A stretch of DNA of 64,000 bases. It comes from Balanoglossus misakiensis. Taxonomy: Eukaryota; Hemichordata. The notes under the pieces are model-generated. The model was not told the DNA's origin. It did no database searches and saw only the letters and a list, made by a program, of their open reading frames with translations. This document shows positions 30,206 to 41,743 of the stretch, one piece after another. How positions within the stretch are numbered: the stretch's first letter is position 1; each line of letters opens with the position of its first letter. The DNA lies in the NCBI GenBank assembly GCA_040954595.2, contig CM082579.2, forward strand, positions 7,750,001 through 7,814,000. The letters are read 5' to 3'. A program made the translations under genes and the position numbers.

Positions 30206-32074
30206 CGTATGTGTCTGGGAGAGGGTGACAGACCCGAGCCACGCGCATATACGTAGGTGTTCGTCGGTCACCGGGCGTATGTTTACAGCGGGCCGGTACT
30301 GGAGGCGAAGCTGTGATCACTAAGTTATCCTAAAGTACTAATGACTACAGACGACGTCAGTACTGTAGCGGCATAACTTAGGCCCTACATGTGTGTGTTG
30401 AAGTCTTGCACACCGTCTAACTTCTGTCGTCCACAATATGCCACAGCTGAGTGACCATGGTCCGGTGATGAATATGCAAATGACAGCTTCCTTGAGAGTC
30501 GTGTCGTATTTGCATATTGTCTGAAGGGTTCCCAGGAGTGTTGTGACCTGACTAAATCTCGATTCGGGAGATCGCCTCTCCGCGTATAGGTTCCGACATG
30601 CCCACAGCAAATGCTGACTGAACCAACCACACTCGGGCAATGCGCGAATCTCACTGTCAATAATTACAACAGAGCGAATGCCGATAGTCCGGGTGAGGTC
30701 AACTCAGGCTGACCCCGCGGCGCTGCCAGGATATGTGTCATATACGTGAGATTTATTAGACGGTCCACCACCACTTGCCCAAGCTATCCAATAAATATTG
30801 GCCAGTGTATATGCATGAGCAGGTCCGCCTCTGCTGCATGGTTAGTGGCTTACTCGCGTGGCGGGAGTTTTGTCGGCAAAAGTTCTTGTATATTCAAACT
30901 GCTCGCACGGATTCATTGCGGCAACTTGGAAAATTTGACATTTTTGCCACTACCACGGTCAGGCCATATGATAGAATGAATATAATCTTCAAGTTTATCT
31001 GAAGTAATGAATACACAACGTATTTTCCGAGACATTATTTAAAGCAAGGCATTTTAATGTGCGCAAATATAAAGTGTACTGGAACCCATCTACGGCACTT
31101 TAGTTATGATGATCTCAAAATGTTTCCTGTAATTACGCGCCGCGAAAGAGAAGAGCACCCGCGCTCTAATCTACAACGTGTGTTCAGTAAATGCGTGCCA
31201 CGTGTGAAATCCCGTCAGCGATGAGAAGACTGCGCGGCATCTGTGCCTGCGAGATAGAGTGCGTATAGTTTTTACAGACATCACACCGAATCAGTCAATT
31301 TGACGACCGTGCTTCCGAATTGAAAGGTGTGGCAGATTTTCGTTTCTTCTGAAGTTCTGTCCCCGGTGGTCGAATCATTTTCTTGTATTTGTCACTGTAC
31401 GTTTGCATGGATTCTGATATCAGATAGCTGATTTCGAAGTGTACAATATACGATTGCAGTGTGCCCACACGACGTTAATCAAATTTTCTGAATGCCCGTG
31501 TATTTACTTTGGCTATCGTTACCTTTACCTTACCTGATTTCTTAATCTTGACAATGCTGCCGCTGTGTAAAGTAAACTATAGTCTTGTATAACAGTTAAG
31601 AAAGGTCATTAAAATATAGCATTTCGGCTCCACTTGGTACATTTACTCGCCGGCCCTTGACATGGCCTTAAGAACTCCAGGTTCCTGTACAGTTTATGGT
31701 TAAAAATCTGCTAATAAAGTTACCTTCATATGTTTTTGTGAATATAGTAACGGTCACAGTTCGGTTGAGGCGGAAAAAGGACGCCGCGCGAAAATATGAT
31801 ACGTAACTTGAATTTCACACCAATAAATATACTCCCGTACACAACATACGTGAATTTTTTTCTGGAAATGAAGCATATTTAAAACATTAAGATAAGCCTG
31901 GAACAAATAAAATAAGTAGTTAGGAAACATTATCCGCATATAGATGTATATGCGGTGATTTGGACCATGGAAATTGCTTGGCGTAATGAAGCGCCCTCGT
32001 TGGGCCAAATCAGTATATACTATCGTCTCGAAATGGGAGAGCCCGGATAAATCGGACCAAAGTAAAAATGTCTA

Positions 32075-32586
32075 TTAAAGGCATGTAAGCTGTAACTTTT
32101 GGGATAATTTTCATAATTTTTTTTTCAAACTGCACTACCATTAGTCCATGCAGATGAAGGCAGTGAACTATACACAAGCATTATAAACCCTAAATATGAG
32201 TGCATATGCAAGTTTTAACCAGATAAATAATAAAGCTTTGCCGCAAGCGATTATGGCCGCCACCATGAGAAAATGCAAGAAACTATGAAAATGTTGCATT
32301 TCCGGTTATGAAACTTCATAAACAAAACATGATCTCATCCACTTGAGCTCATGGAAGTAAATGTACACCACTGAGACACCAGATTTTCATTTTTCATTGC
32401 AATATTGCACTTTTTTAAAAATTGCAGGAATTTTCGTTTTTCTTTAATTTTTGGCCATTTTGTCATAAATAAGTGTTGAGCTTGATATATTATCATGAAA
32501 TAGCATTTAATAGACATAATTAAAAGCATATATGAGATTATTTAAAACTTTAATTTTTTATCCAGTTGCAGCTTACGTGCCTTTAA
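32075..32586. mobile_element. 504-bp MITE with TTAA target-site duplication
   Basis: The element at 32079-32582 is flanked on both sides by TTAA (32075-32078 and 32583-32586). Its ends are inverted repeats: left AGGCATGTAAGCTGTAAC, right in reverse complement AGGCACGTAAGCTGCAAC (16 of 18 identical). The interior is AT-rich with no transposase ORF. TTAA duplication is typical of piggyBac-type mobilisation, although these ends are not the usual CCC-type. Related ends occur at 7660 and 8985. Confidence 0.75.
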
Positions 32587-33099
32587 ACCCCCTTGTTCTT
32601 TGACAAAAATAATACTACATGTATTAGAAATTGTCCAGCACTACTAGTATTAGCAGGGTTTTGGGGCAGGCAGACTTGTTTCCAATTATCTTTTAATAGC
32701 TATACGTATAGTTGCCTCACCCCTTCGCCATCACCGTCCCGCTGGTAACACCCTAAAAAAAGAAACTGCTCATCCCTTTGTTCTTACAGTGCCCTGCTTT
32801 TTAAGGTCACGATTTGGGCAAGAATCCTAACAGATAAACGGATCGGATGCTGTCTATTGTTTATCTCAGATGAATCCCGATAACCCCGAGACAATGTTGG
32901 AAACTCAACTGCAGATTATAAATTGTCCATTTTGCAGCTTTTGGTAGTCTGCGCAATGCGTATACGTACTTTTTTCATTGTTGTCCCAAAATAGCCAAAT
33001 TGATTATGACAACAAACGCTGGTGATCGTCCAGCGTAGATCAGCCAATCGCACACAGCGACCCCAAAACTGCAAACATTCAGTTTGAACTCGTCAACTC

Positions 33100-33107
33100 T
33101 ATATAAT
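33100..33107 (+). promoter_or_regulatory. TATA-like box of START gene A
   Basis: TATATAAT lies about 155 bp upstream of the START gene A ATG. This position suits a start site near 33130. Motif evidence only. Confidence 0.4.
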
Positions 33108-33260
33108 ACTGGGTTTTAATAGTTTTTGGTGAGAAGTCGTTGGAGGCGGGGCCCATATCGTCCTTGGTAAAAATAGAAACCCATATTGGCAATTTCCCAG
33201 TCGTTTATTTATAATAGCGGTACGTTATTAATTACTCACAGCCAGCCTCCACCAAGCAAG

Positions 33261-33610
33261 ATGGCCGTCGACGGAACCGCCGCCGATTACCGGAAGATGT
33301 CGACCGACACAGTCGACAAGTTGTTGGCCTATGAAAAAGACACCGAAGGCTGGAAACACATGAAGACCTCGGTAAATAATTTATTTTTGTCTATCCATCT
33401 CGATCGGACCCGATGGCCGACAGTCGCACTGACTGGGTGTGCGACTGTCATGTTAGTTGCGCACGCAGCGGATCGCACCGAGCTATAGTTAAAATGTTGT
33501 CCACCACGATACATCTGATGGTAGCCGCGAACGCAGATCTGCGAAGCGATGGCGGGAGTTGTATTCACCCGGTTCGGATGCGACATGGTTGGAACTGGGC
33601 ATGTCATCCA

Positions 33611-33652
<42 letters not shown>

Positions 33653-34189
33653 ATTAAATAGATTCCGCCCCTGTCAGTTTTCGAACGACGTTGCGTAATA
33701 ACGATTCGAATTACCGGAATATCTTTCCAACCACCACCTGTACTATATATAGGGCAGCATGGGCGGAGTCCTCCATGCCCGATATCAAAATTAGTTTAAT
33801 GTTCAAAGCGATATTTGTGATCAGATCAATGTCTATCTGTCTGTCTGTCATCAGTAGCTGATCGAAATTTATTTTTGGTTATAGGGTCTTTGATAATATG
33901 GTGAGCTTCGTTCTCACCTTTGTGCTCATGTGCAGAAGTCAACATCACCACGAGATCAGCATCGGAGAATATTTCTCTGCGCGGTATTTTTTCCTTGAAC
34001 ACCACAAAGTGCGTTGACGCACACAGTGGTGTAGTGTGCGTGTATGTTCGTGTGACGTATGTTGGACGATGCTGTGGAATTAATTTGACAGTTATGGCTA
34101 GCAACAGGTGAAGTGGTACTCGGGGAAAAGACGAAAAGTAGTTCTGTCTGTCTTTGTGTCTGTCATTGTGTTTGTCTTTCTGTCTGCCC

Positions 34190-34247
<58 letters not shown>

Positions 34248-36829
34248 CACAAGTTGCCACTATCGGAAGACGCACAGACTTTCATGAACTACGCATTTTA
34301 ATTTTATAGATTAATACCGCCATGACACAGACACAGCGGATGTTCTGAAATACAGTGTCCTTTTGACAGATTGCCAGTGCACGTCTGTTTCACGACACAT
34401 GCTTTTATTTGTACCAGCCACAACCTGGTGTATTTTGACAGCCCGCGACACAGTCGTTAGTGCCATGTGTTGCCGCCTGTCGGAGTGGCCATCAATCTCA
34501 CGAGTTTTACATGGCTGGGACTTGGAAATTCAACATGTAGCTAGGCGTTGTACAATGCTAAAATGACTCAGACCCATGCCAGTTGCATGCTGTGCAGTAC
34601 TGATTATATACATGAATGCACTTGCCCGCACCTTTCATTTATCGCTGGTCCAATTGGAATCACGCTTGCTAACGATCCCAAATTTCTCCTGTCAACCTGA
34701 TGGATACTATGCAGATGCAAACAAAACTCAAAGCGTACTACACCGGCTCATTTATTTTGAGGATTTTGCTCATCCATTTTCTGCGTTGCGTCATCAATGG
34801 TAAAATGCCCAGGTCTGGTTTCCAGTTGCTACGCTACGCGAAGGCATCCATTTTCTCGGAAGTGACCAATTATCTCTCCCAGTCTTACCATACGCGTACC
34901 CCCACCGGAACTGAATGAATATCAAGCATAAAAATAGATATTGCGCATAAAATCATGGTTGTTGGGTACCGACTATTTACCATCTGTTGCGCTTGGAAGG
35001 TCCTTGTTGGCGCAGGCGCGTTACCCTGATTTCCATAAATTAGCTTATGACCGACCAAAAATACCAGCTCAATAATCTGTAACTAGTTGCTATATTTTCA
35101 GTGTATACTGCAGTTTAATATTCAAATTATTGAACGCAATTAAATACGTAGTATTAAACTCCAAAATAATTGATTTTGTAGGATGGAATATCATTGCACT
35201 CAAAGAAATCGACAGAATACGACGGTGGACTGTAAGTATACATACGCGCATGTACATTATTCTCTTCCCAAGTGCTACATTGAGGCAGTGCAAAATAACG
35301 GTGGAATGGAATATGGAATGATAAACCATTAATAGTTGTTAATTGACAATTTTCCTGGGAGATTTCGCATGGCTAGGTACTTCATACAGGAGGATAATCA
35401 CACATGGCTCATTTTATGATTGTATTACAATGTACATATACTTGGCTACCAACCCGTTGCCGACTATGGTTATTCATCAAGTCTCGCGAGATCACGTGGC
35501 AATGAGCAGAAACAATTCATTTATTTGCAGAGTAAAAGTAGAGTACACGGTCAACGTCTCGCTGGAAGAACTTCTGGAACTGTCTTTTAATTTTGAATGG
35601 TTGAAGACCTTTGATGACAGATTGGAGACACTGGATATTGTGGAAGTTATTGACGAGTCTGAGGTGAAGTAGTTGCTTCCTGTGTTTTTTATTCTTTTTG
35701 CCGAAATCCGTAATAAACTAGCCAATGCGTCTATTTTCTGCTTCATTACACATGTGGCGAAAATTCTCGAGCGGTTACGAACGATTCTTGACTGGTAACC
35801 TTAAAACATGCATACCCTGAAAGCAAGTTACATGTACACATGTCTGTGATATTAGATTATATCATAGATTCAACTGTAGCTCAACAACATTTCCTCTTTG
35901 CCATCTGTCAAATCACCACAGCGCCTCCTAATTATTCATTCGGTGTCCAGCAAACTGCTTCTTGGCTTGGTGTCTTCGCGGGAGTTCGTGAATCTGGTTG
36001 GAACAAAGCCACACCCGGAAAAGGATGGTGACGTCATCATCCATCGTAAGTACCGGTGTACATGTACATGTATATCAGCTGTATCTGTAAGAGATAATGA
36101 TTCTTTAGCCTTTTAGTAAAACACGACGGAGAATACTCAGTTGTCTTCTTAGATTTCAAAAAGACCCCCCAGTACACACACACGCTATTATATAGCCAAG
36201 TGTTGGAAGGTTTGGAGGACTACGTTGTTTCTGAAGATCTGTCCACGAGGTGAATACTATACCTTAACAGATCCATCATTTCGACTGTCCATCATTGTGC
36301 GATCGCGACCTCCAGGGAATTGATGTATACTTTCCGCATTTACACCATTTCGCCTCAAGTATAGATATTCGCTTCAAATTTTCTTCTCGGGATCTTTTTT
36401 CGATTTTTTTTCCTTTTCTGTCAGATCACAGCATTGAGCACCCGAAATTCCCCGAGGCCAAAGGTCGAGTGAGGGCCAAGACATACGCATCTGGACGATT
36501 TATGTACCGTGTTGAAGGGTAAGACTTTGCGTTCGAAATACGGGGGAATTATATATAAAATTAGGCTAGCCCGCTCGTCAAGCCAGTCGCATTGTTATAT
36601 ATGTCACCGATTTCAACTGACTGTGCCAATGGCTGATTGAACACTGGGCCCTTTTTTTCATCGTTACAGAGATCCGAACAAAGTGCGATGCGTTGAATTC
36701 GGACAGACGGACGCCAAAGTGTCCATTCCCAAAGTGATACAGCAACAGATGGCTCCCAAAGCATTGATACCCAGACTGGTCAAATTCATCACAAATGTGG
36801 AAGAGGCCTGCGCAAAGGACGGAAAATGA
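33261..36829 (+). CDS. START-domain lipid-transfer protein A (STARD4/5/6-like)
   Basis: Exons 33261-33371, 35182-35231, 35531-35663, 35922-36045, 36425-36518 and 36670-36829 join in frame to 672 nt (223 aa). The product is essentially one START domain with no signal peptide. It opens with a helix like that of human STARD5 (TDTVDKLLAYEKDTEGWKHM) and contains SSREFVNLV, the counterpart of SPRDFVDLV in STARD5. It ends with a C-terminal helix (LIPRLVKFITNVEEAC). START domains carry a single sterol, bile acid or phospholipid in a hydrophobic cavity between membranes; the ligand here cannot be read from sequence. Exon phases (0,2,0,1,2) match those of gene B exactly, so the two are tandem duplicates. 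The start is the ATG in AAGATGGCCGTC, which also resembles a YY1 site. Confidence 0.93.
33612..33652. repeat. (AAC)n microsatellite
   Basis: About 13 AAC units in intron 1 of START gene A. Confidence 0.97.
34191..34244. repeat. (TC)n microsatellite
   Basis: About 27 TC dinucleotides in intron 1 of START gene A, preceded by imperfect TGTC repeats. Confidence 0.98.
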
Positions 36830-36940
36830 ACGCATGGCGCTCTGTGGCCAGCACAGGATTTGTCGACGTTGTATATATTTATATTCAGCAAAATCAGTTT
36901 GTGGTATTAGGCCTAAGGACGACGCGCGATTTTTCCGTAT

Positions 36941-36946
36941 AATAAA
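36941..36946 (+). terminator. poly(A) signal of START gene A
   Basis: AATAAA 112 bp after the stop codon of START gene A; the nearest canonical hexamer. Confidence 0.55.
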
Positions 36947-38418
36947 CAGTTTTACGTCACCACAACGAAAATTCGACACCGGCAAAATTCGATAGTTTAA
37001 CTTCATGGATATTCTCACTAGAGATAAACTTCAGTTGAATTTTACCATCTCGTTCTGGACGAACTTTACCGAGCGTTATTTGACAAATGGAAGAATTTGA
37101 GTTTGATTGGTGGCGATAAGAGTTGCAATCCCGACTACCTATTATTGCAGTACAGGCTGCGAAATTATGCTGTATTTATTCTCCTTTAATCTTGGGTAAA
37201 CGTGCAGTACTAGTATTTTAAAAGTCCGAACTTCAAGTAATGTAAGAGGTATTCGGTCCTGTTCACTTACTGTCATATACAAATGATTACACGAATGACA
37301 TGCATGCCTTTCTTCGAGAAAAACCTCGCTATCGTCAAGTGTTCGAAATCTGGTACACATTCAAGTTCTATCACAAAAAGTTGTACATGTATATTAATTA
37401 AAGAATACTTTTAAACATGTAAATTGTTTGTAAAACAAATAGTGGAATCGTTGTGTTCGTTACTCCTAAGTCGTGCAGACAGACAGACAGACAGAGGCAG
37501 GCAGACAGAGTGGGAGAGAGAGAGAGCTGAGTGCACGCGAGGACTCGAAACGAACACGCGCACATGCACGCGTTAAAAACTATTATGTATATCCAGCAAA
37601 AGTAGACAACGACCACGTTAAACGCCATAACCGCTGGAGTTCTGTGGAAAAATGACAGCACAGCAGATTTTATTTGAACTTTATATGAACTTTGTACCAA
37701 GATGCACCAAAATGTTAATCTATGCACACACAAACGGGATTGTTGTTATTATTAGCATAAGGACACGTTGACCTTTGTCAAAGATCGAAGTTCGCATTTA
37801 ATTGACAATCATTGGCAACACAATTATTCACAGGCGAGGTACACTGTCCTAGATCCTATGCAGTCTGAAATTAACGTGGCTGTATGACCCGTAAAGTAGG
37901 TGAGTAGGGGCTCTCACAAATTTATCGGGGGGGGGGGGCTGACCAGCACACCAAAAGGCGACCCCCCCTTTCCTTCTCTGAATGGTTGCATGGCAACGTA
38001 TGATTTCGAACCCTCATCGTCGATGACTTCAGGGAGTAAAAAGTATCACCAAATCTGGTGACGTCACCTTGACATTGTGACAGTGGGGCGAGAAGACGCT
38101 TTAGGAAATTACAGCAAACTTAAAGGACATGCACGTCGTTTTATGTATTAATCGCCCACCCACAGCAATAGTTGGAGACGCCCTTAATCCGAAACGCAAC
38201 TTGGTGGCGGTGTCCTTTCAGCGACTAAAGTCACCAGGGACTGATACTTGTCTTGCTGTTGAAGAAAACTCTCTTTTTACTTTGAACCCCTCTGTTGCCA
38301 TCAAAGACGGCCAAGTACAGCACATTGTCTCCATCTCCTTTGCAGTGAAGCAGATACACCTGGACTCGATCTTCTAATATCAGAGCGACGATCCAATAGT
38401 TAAAGTCAGAAAGAAAAC
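36947..38418. other. intergenic between START genes A and B
   Basis: This contains (GACA)n-like sequence at about 37476-37510, a poly-G tract near 37927-37937, and a palindromic RFX-like motif GTTGCATGGCAAC at 37985-37997. No exon was recognised. It should hold the START B promoter. Confidence 0.6.
37985..37997. promoter_or_regulatory. RFX X-box-like palindrome upstream of START gene B
   Basis: GTTGCATGGCAAC has two inverted RFX half-sites and lies 422 bp upstream of the START B start codon. Motif match only. Confidence 0.3.
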
Positions 38419-40603
38419 ATGGCCGACTACAGAATGCTACTCGATGACTGCCTGCAAAAGCTGATTGTCTACGAGAAAGACACGGATTGGAAGCTACACA
38501 AAGATGACGTAAGTAAAGACGACGTTTTCTTGAAATTGCCAAAATCCTCCTTACAAATCGATCTGCCGAGAGCGGAACTCACAATGAAGAAATCATGCAT
38601 TTGCAGGTTTTCTTAATCAGATGAAGACGATGTTTCAGAATTGAATCTCATAGACGGGATCACAACTTGCGTGCGAGACTTCAGTTACCACATATTCTCA
38701 TATTCGAATTCATGATGAACCGATCAGAAAAAATACAACTTTAATATCAAGACTGTGAATGACAATACTATTTTATTTTATTTTACAGGGCGTGGTCAAA
38801 TTGTTCAAGAAACCCTCGCGCGAATTTGACGGAATTATGTAAGTATGACCCTCCCCAGGACAAGTTTGTAAAATATCCCACCCTTCGTTCTAACTACTTG
38901 CCGTATATGACAAATAACATTTTCTGCTTCGTTTCAGATATCGGGCAGAGTTCATTTTTAACGTGTCGCCAGAGAAAGGAATACAACTCACATGTGACCA
39001 CGATTTTGTCATGAAATCAAACAAACACGTCTCAGAGCTAGAATTGATCGAACGCTTAGATGATGTAAGTCGTATAGCATTGGTCTGTGGTAAGCTGCAA
39101 CGGTTACATTTACTTGTGATAATCTCTGAGTGGTGTGTGGAGTGTTTACTCATTACGTAGGGTGCTTGGACATTGACAGAAATATATAGACAGCCACAAC
39201 TTGAAAAAGACGTAAATTCAGAGACCGGGGGCAGGCGACCCGCTGGAAGGTGAAGTATACCAAATCATCGGTCTAACCCGAACGATCACGGTGTAGTGCC
39301 ATCGTGTGGACGGCAGCGTTCAACCCAGATGGCTATCTGAGAAGCAGGAGACAGAATACACCGTATAACCACGCTCTTTTCTTTCAGGCTACTACTATCG
39401 TTCGGACGGCGAGCCCCAGTTTGATGATGGGGCTGATTTCACCGAGGGAGTTCATCAATGTTATGGGCATTCATAAGTTCGATGACCTCAACTCGTATCT
39501 GGCGTATCGTAAGTGTCACTGAATATATGCCAGAATGGATGAACGATTCCTGCGCGGGTAATGCGTAAACAGCACAATCAGCGAAAAGGGTGTATAGGCC
39601 TTGGATTCAGACTGTCACGAGACTGTTAGCCTAGGTCCTAACGTTAATAGACCGTTTTCCGAAATCACGAGATCCTGCGAGATATCGCGTGGCTAGGCAG
39701 TGGACAAACAGCATGCGGCTATCGTGTTAAACGGCAAAAAGTTCCACTTTTTGTTAAACTCACCTTTTCTAGTTTCATACAGAGCTTGACTTGTATTACT
39801 TTTAACCAAGTCTCGCAATGCGCGGAAAATCGTCTACTAAACTGCATTGCGGGGAAGTGTTGATTGTCTCGTGCTGTGCTGTGCTGTGCTGTTGTATTAT
39901 TTGTGTTTGTCTTTGAAATTGACATGTAAATACGATATTTGACCTATGAACTGTAAAACATGGACAGGTATGATTGCAATTTATAGACTCCTTAGATATT
40001 CTTCTTTGTTATATACACACTCAACTCATTTTCCCGTTTGAATTGAATTTCCAGACGTTAGCGTGGAACATCCAAAGTGTCCAATCAATCCTGACATTGT
40101 GAGGGCCATCGCGCATCCATCAGGTCGATTCATCCACCCTGTGGAAGGGTAAGTGTTAAACGATAAGCTATTTTCGCTCATCAGAATGCCCACTGAGGGC
40201 GCCAATAAAGGAAAATGGCGACGGGCGTGAGGTTGTCTGGTTCCTGAACCCCCGGCCTGAACCCTCTTGGCCAAGAAGTCAATAGGCAAGTCCGGGCGGT
40301 CGATACTCACCATGTATTTTGGTGACTTTCTGGTAAGCCAAGATTTAGGCAACGGTACTGCCAACAACGAACAAAGGCAAGCAAGAAAGAAAACAAAAAC
40401 AAACAAACGAACATCGCACTTGTAGTCTGCTCACACAGTATTACATTTCAATTTTCAGAGAGCCAAACAAGTGCCGCGTGGTTGGATTTACGCAGAGCGA
40501 CCTCAAGCTTTTCCCACAGTCACTCATTGAGCAGTTCGCACCAGGTTCCATCAGGGGCCACATCAAGGGTCAGATGCAGGAAATAAACGCGGGAAGGATA
40601 TGA
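38419..40603 (+). CDS. START-domain lipid-transfer protein B (STARD4/5/6-like)
   Basis: Exons 38419-38508, 38789-38838, 38938-39064, 39388-39508, 40055-40148 and 40459-40603 join to 627 nt (208 aa). The product is a START-only protein, with an opening helix (LQKLIVYEKDTDWKLH), SPREFINVM, VEHPKCP and HPSGRFIHPVEG. It shares every intron position and phase with gene A 1.6 kb upstream. Two exons have identical lengths (50 and 94 nt), and the fifth exon is 17 of 32 residues identical. The C-terminal end differs (SIRGHIKGQMQEINAGRI instead of the helix of A), which may alter the lid helix over the lipid pocket. Start codon context AAACATGGCC is good. Function by family: non-vesicular lipid transfer; the ligand is unknown. 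Confidence 0.93.
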
Positions 40604-41743
40604 CGACCGACTGATGGCCAATCTAGATCCGAGTCAATGAATACATATTCAATGAAATGTCCACCTGCGCGCATGTTTGACATTTTTAAAATAATATCTC
40701 AGGAGCAAAACTTCTGTTAGCCAAAATGACCATCAGGACACAGAGCCACTGTACATTAAAATGATCGTTTCATATTACTATCAGAGAGATACTGTGAACT
40801 TAACTTTAACATTTATGGTCAGACTTGTGTTCGTATTAAACCACATAATTTTGTACCAGCACACCGGGCGAATATGGGGCTTTAACGAATATTCATGGTC
40901 TGTGTATACAGAGTTCATATCAGACAAATATTGAAGATATTATGGGACTCACATCGCTCGGTGTTGCAAATATAGGGCAAATCAACCGCTGACAGTCAAC
41001 AATCTTACTCAGTTTCTATCATATAAATATTTCTACACTTTCCCTGAATATATTACTGTGCCTGCATGTGACCACCAATCACCAATCGGCTCAGTCACAT
41101 ACAAACTGCGTTCCTCTGTGGCGCGCATATGGACATGCGCAGGCGCTGTAGGCGCAGACGCGGCTTAGTACGAGACAGACGGGTCGTAGCAGAGAACTGG
41201 GGATCGGGAGGGATCAGGGAGGCACGAGCATCGAGGACCGGGCAGATACCATTTACAAAGGAACGTGAAAGTGGTCTTCATGCAATACAGTAAGTGTTTG
41301 TGGTAAAATGGAAGGGTGGGAAAATGGCATGTAGGCATGTTCGTTGTCGTCATCAACAATCCATGTAACATAGGGAGTGCGTGACCTTAAACATGTCGCC
41401 TAGTGCCAGGACAAAGGATGACGACTCCAGGACTGTTCTGTAGGCTACTTTCAAGAAGCACTGAAGCGTGGGCAGTCGTTAAGTTATTTGCATGGCTGAG
41501 AAGGGCCGGCTGAAGTGAGATGGGCCGGGGAGTAAAAATGGTGAATTTGGAGTGATAGTAACACGTCCACTCAACATGCCCTTCTACTATAAAAGAGGTG
41601 TATGGAAAAGCAGATGGCAAAAATATATGGAGACATTTTTGTACAAATTTGTTTGATGGGGCAGCTTTCCTTTTGGCAACCTTTAGTATGCAAATTAGTT
41701 CAATCCCGTCTGTTTTACATTCAGGGACACGTTGCAGTCAGTC
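40604..41743 (+). other. START B 3' region and acyltransferase 5' region
   Basis: No coding exon was recognised. A 5' UTR exon for the acyltransferase probably ends at 41288 (ACA|GTAAGTG) and splices to TTACATTCAG at 41724. The purine-rich stretch 41165-41260 would be its first exon. ATTAAA hexamers near 40755 and 40837 could end START B. Confidence 0.5.

Larger units (their letters stand above)
30206..33260. other. divergent intergenic region, CHST14-like to START gene A
   Basis: About 3 kb between two start codons facing away from each other, so it should contain both promoters. It includes a 504-bp MITE (32079-32582) and a TATA-like box at 33100. No exon was recognised. Confidence 0.6.

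Noticed and set aside
41732-41743. Upstream TTG extension of the acyltransferase ORF
   Set aside because: The frame continues upstream only to a TTG; ATG 41744 is a normal start and the region just before it carries a 3' splice site.
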